A DNA stretch of 9,196 nucleotides from Clostridia bacterium (lineage in GTDB: Bacteria; Bacillota; Clostridia; Christensenellales; UBA1242). Below are positions 7,671 to 9,196 of this stretch, piece by piece. The translations under genes and the position numbers were made by a program. Each line of letters starts with the position of its first letter. Position 1 is the stretch's first letter. The stretch spans positions 1-9,196 of the forward strand of contig JAFQBZ010000064.1 of NCBI GenBank assembly GCA_017399515.1, written 5' to 3'. A model generated the notes under the pieces. That model saw only the letters and a program-made list of their open reading frames with translations, was not told where the DNA came from and made no database searches.

Positions 7671-7704
7671 TTTTTTATTTTTTTATTATTTTTTGTCATT
7701 TTTT
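7671..7704 (-). promoter_or_regulatory. A-tracts upstream of the lipoprotein promoter (UP-element-like, possibly curved)
   Basis: On the minus strand there are four A-tracts: A6 at 7699-7704, A6 at 7689-7694, A7 at 7678-7684 and A6 at 7671-7676. The first three have centres about 10 bp apart, close to one helical turn, which favours intrinsic DNA curvature. They lie 13 to 46 bp upstream of the -35 hexamer, where A-tracts are known to contact the RNA polymerase alpha subunits as UP elements. The tracts are seen directly; a promoter-enhancing role is inferred. The region is AT-rich overall, so some of this could be composition. Confidence 0.5.
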
Positions 7705-7712
7705 CACAAATT

Positions 7713-7743
7713 AAAAAAAAGACCTTAAAAACAAGGTCTTTTT
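7713..7743 (-). terminator. Intrinsic terminator after kdgK
   Basis: An inverted repeat of 11 bp has arms at 7716-7726 (AAAAAGACCTT on the plus strand) and 7733-7743 (AAGGTCTTTTT), with a 6-nt loop. The GC-containing core is GACC/GGTC. Read on the minus strand, the 3' arm runs into eight consecutive T residues (7713-7720), the classic Rho-independent form. It begins 33 nt after the kdgK stop codon and separates the permease-kdgK operon from the lipoprotein transcription unit. The plus-strand reading gives only five T residues and no gene there needs termination. Confidence 0.9.
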
Positions 7744-7775
7744 GTTGATTTTTTATTCAATTTGTGTTACTAAAA

Positions 7776-8798
7776 CTATCTTTGAATTGCGGCATTTCCG
7801 TTTGAGTCAATAAACTCTTGAATCTCTTTTTCTGAAAATGTTGAAACATCGCCGTATATGGTATGCTCTAAAATTGAAGTTGCAAGACCAAACTTAAGTG
7901 CATATTCAGGATTATTAAAATCTTTCACAAGCCCGTGAATAACACCAGACGCAAACGCGTCACCACCACCAATTCGGTCAAAAATTGAAAACCTGATTGG
8001 TCCGTTTGTTTTATAATCTCCATTTTCGCAAATGCAGAATGATTTAAGAGAGTTATCTGTTGCATTATGCACTTCTCTTTCTGTTCCAAAAACATACTTC
8101 ACTTTTGAACCAGCCATAAGTGTTTTTGAAAGTTCAATGGTTTTTGTTTTAACTTCCGCATCTTTATTTTTAAGTGGAATTTCCAAAATGGTGTTCATAT
8201 CAAAATGATTCGCAAACAAAACATCAACATAAGGAATCACCTTTTTAAAGTGAGGTTTTGCCTCATCAATAGTCCAAAGTTTTGAACGATAGTTAAAATC
8301 GAATGAAACAGTAACACCGTGTTTCTTGCACGCTTCTAAACACTTGAATGCAACTTTTCTAACATTTTCGCCAAGTGCAAGAGTGATTCCTGACAAGTGA
8401 AACCAACTCGCCTTTTCAAAAACTTTGTCATAATCAATTTCATCTTCAGCAATTCTTGTGATTGCAGAGTGCTTTCTGTTATAAAGCACCTTTGAAGGTC
8501 TGCCACCAAAACCGGTTTCAACAAAATACATTCCAATATTAGACGAACCACGCACCACATTTTCTGTTTCAACGCCGTGACCAAGCAAATGTTTAACAGC
8601 AGAGTCACCAAGTTGATTGTCAGGAAGTTTTGTTAAAAACTCTGTTTTATGCCCAAGGTGTGAGAGTGACACCAAAACATTTGCTTCCCCACCACCATAA
8701 TTTGCAACAAAGTTTCTTGCCTGCGCAATAGTTGTGTAATCTGGTGGAGTGAGTCTAAGCATAATTTCACCAAATGCAACAATTTTATTCTTTTCCAT
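7776..8798 (-). CDS. kdgK: 2-dehydro-3-deoxygluconokinase (KDG kinase), PfkB family
   Basis: Complete 340-residue cytoplasmic sugar kinase, the usual family length. It is expected to phosphorylate 2-keto-3-deoxy-D-gluconate with ATP to give KDPG, which an aldolase (not in this window) splits to pyruvate and glyceraldehyde-3-phosphate. This is the route from pectin-type uronic acids. KDG-kinase-like motifs are GEIMLRLTPP at residues 10-19, the glycine-rich sugar-site segment GGGEAN at 35-40, TKLPDNQLGD at 56-65, YNRKHSA in the lid region, and DFNYRSKLW starting at D167. The C-terminal PfkB signature is DRIGGGDAF at 274-282. D280 is the expected catalytic base and the preceding glycines form the anion hole. 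The DR-GGGD form, rather than DT-GAGD, fits KDG kinases better than ribokinase or fructokinase, although specificity within PfkB is not certain from motifs alone. The ATG start is set by AAGGAG six bases upstream and the stop is TAG. It follows the permease by 11 nt and is followed by an intrinsic terminator, so it ends the operon. Confidence 0.9.
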   Translation of the reverse strand: MEKNKIVAFGEIMLRLTPPDYTTIAQARNFVANYGGGEANVLVSLSHLGHKTEFLTKLPDNQLGDSAVKHLLGHGVETENVVRGSSNIGMYFVETGFGGRPSKVLYNRKHSAITRIAEDEIDYDKVFEKASWFHLSGITLALGENVRKVAFKCLEACKKHGVTVSFDFNYRSKLWTIDEAKPHFKKVIPYVDVLFANHFDMNTILEIPLKNKDAEVKTKTIELSKTLMAGSKVKYVFGTEREVHNATDNSLKSFCICENGDYKTNGPIRFSIFDRIGGGDAFASGVIHGLVKDFNNPEYALKFGLATSILEHTIYGDVSTFSEKEIQEFIDSNGNAAIQR

Positions 8799-8804
8799 AA
8801 AAAA

Positions 8805-8812
8805 CTCCTTTA
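8805..8812 (-). promoter_or_regulatory. Ribosome binding site of kdgK overlapping the permease stop codon
   Basis: On the minus strand the sequence reads TAAAGGAG followed by six T residues and then the ATG at 8796-8798. AAGGAG (8805-8810) is a strong Shine-Dalgarno at a 6-nt spacing, and its first A is also the last base of the permease TAA stop (8810-8812). It fixes the kdgK start and suggests translational coupling between the two genes, since ribosomes ending the permease sit on the kdgK ribosome binding site. I see no room for a separate promoter in the 11-nt gap. Confidence 0.85.
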
Positions 8813-9196
8813 TTTTTGAACTTTCTTTTTGCGACTTAAAACATTTAAAAGCACATAAACACCAACAAGCACCGCAACTGAAGCAATCATAATTCCAAAC
8901 ATTGCACCCATGCTGACGCTATGCCCAAAAAATTCAAGGTTGCAATCGATTGAACTTTTAAGACCATCAATCACATCTGTTGAAACACCTTGCGACACCA
9001 TTTCATCAAACACTCCACGCATTGCGTGATTTCGAATGAGCGATGTGCCATAAGTTGAAGGCAAGAACGAAAGCACTTTTTGAACAGCAGTTCCATAACT
9101 TGAAATTGGCATATATGCCCCACAAATAAAGCCATACGCCGCACTCACAATTGAGCCAACTGCAGAAATTTGACCCCCTGATGTTAAGAAATGATT
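8810..9196 (-). CDS. ABC-2 type transporter permease, C-terminal part (5' end beyond the window)
   Basis: The frame is open from the window edge to a TAA at 8810-8812, giving 128 residues that start NHFLTSGGQ. No start is needed inside the window: a GTG at 9146-9148 has the same frame running straight through it, so it is internal. Visible features are a hydrophobic helix (about ISAVGSIVSAAYGFICGAYMPI), a loop with PSTYGTSLIRNH, and a last hydrophobic helix (about MGAMFGIMIASVAVLVGVYVLL) ending in the basic tail SRKKKVQK, presumably cytoplasmic. This helix, 'GAYMPIS', 'P-TYGT-LIRN' and final-helix order is what I know from the end of ABC-2 membrane subunits of drug, lipid or polysaccharide exporters. 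The partner ATPase would be expected upstream, outside the window. The substrate cannot be read from this fragment. It lies directly upstream of kdgK and is probably co-transcribed with it. Confidence 0.85.
   Translation of the reverse strand, partial: NHFLTSGGQISAVGSIVSAAYGFICGAYMPISSYGTAVQKVLSFLPSTYGTSLIRNHAMRGVFDEMVSQGVSTDVIDGLKSSIDCNLEFFGHSVSMGAMFGIMIASVAVLVGVYVLLNVLSRKKKVQK

Overview
The window looks like a piece of an AT-rich, low-GC Gram-positive (Bacillota) chromosome, most likely from an uncultured gut-type Clostridia-like bacterium. This rests on strong AAGGAG/AGGAGG Shine-Dalgarno sequences, a textbook TTGACA/TATACT promoter, AT-rich codon use, a lipoprotein signal peptide ending in FTAC, and ABC-2 and PfkB proteins of Firmicutes type. 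Tryptophan is encoded by TGG and the genes end in TAA or TAG, so nothing suggests code reassignment. The taxonomic placement is an inference from style, not from a marker gene.

Every real gene lies on the minus strand, so transcription runs from high to low coordinates. From the right edge the order is: (1) the C-terminal 128 residues of an ABC-2 type permease (8810-9196, cut by the window edge); (2) kdgK, a complete 2-keto-3-deoxygluconate kinase of the PfkB family (7776-8798), only 11 nt downstream, with its Shine-Dalgarno touching the permease stop codon; (3) an intrinsic terminator (7713-7743); (4) a compact regulatory region of about 140 bp holding A-tracts, a sigma-A-type promoter and a perfect inverted repeat (7596-7618); (5) a giant surface lipoprotein gene that fills the rest of the window (7574 down to position 1 and beyond).

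The lipoprotein has a lipid-anchor signal peptide, three N-terminal beta-sandwich-like modules, then five MBG (YGX-type) modules alternating with a second Ig-like module at a period of about 163-167 residues. About 1,000 residues that I cannot assign follow. The frame read from the start codon stops at 990-992. The next frame is then open, without a plausible start, from 1008 to the window edge and reads as the same kind of protein. The simplest reading is one gene of at least about 2,525 codons carrying a one-base deletion (real or from sequencing) between about 990 and 1008.

The permease and kdgK form a probable operon. The lipoprotein is a separate transcription unit with its own promoter, and nothing links it functionally to sugar-acid metabolism. 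I see no mobile element, CRISPR array, RNA gene or defence system.
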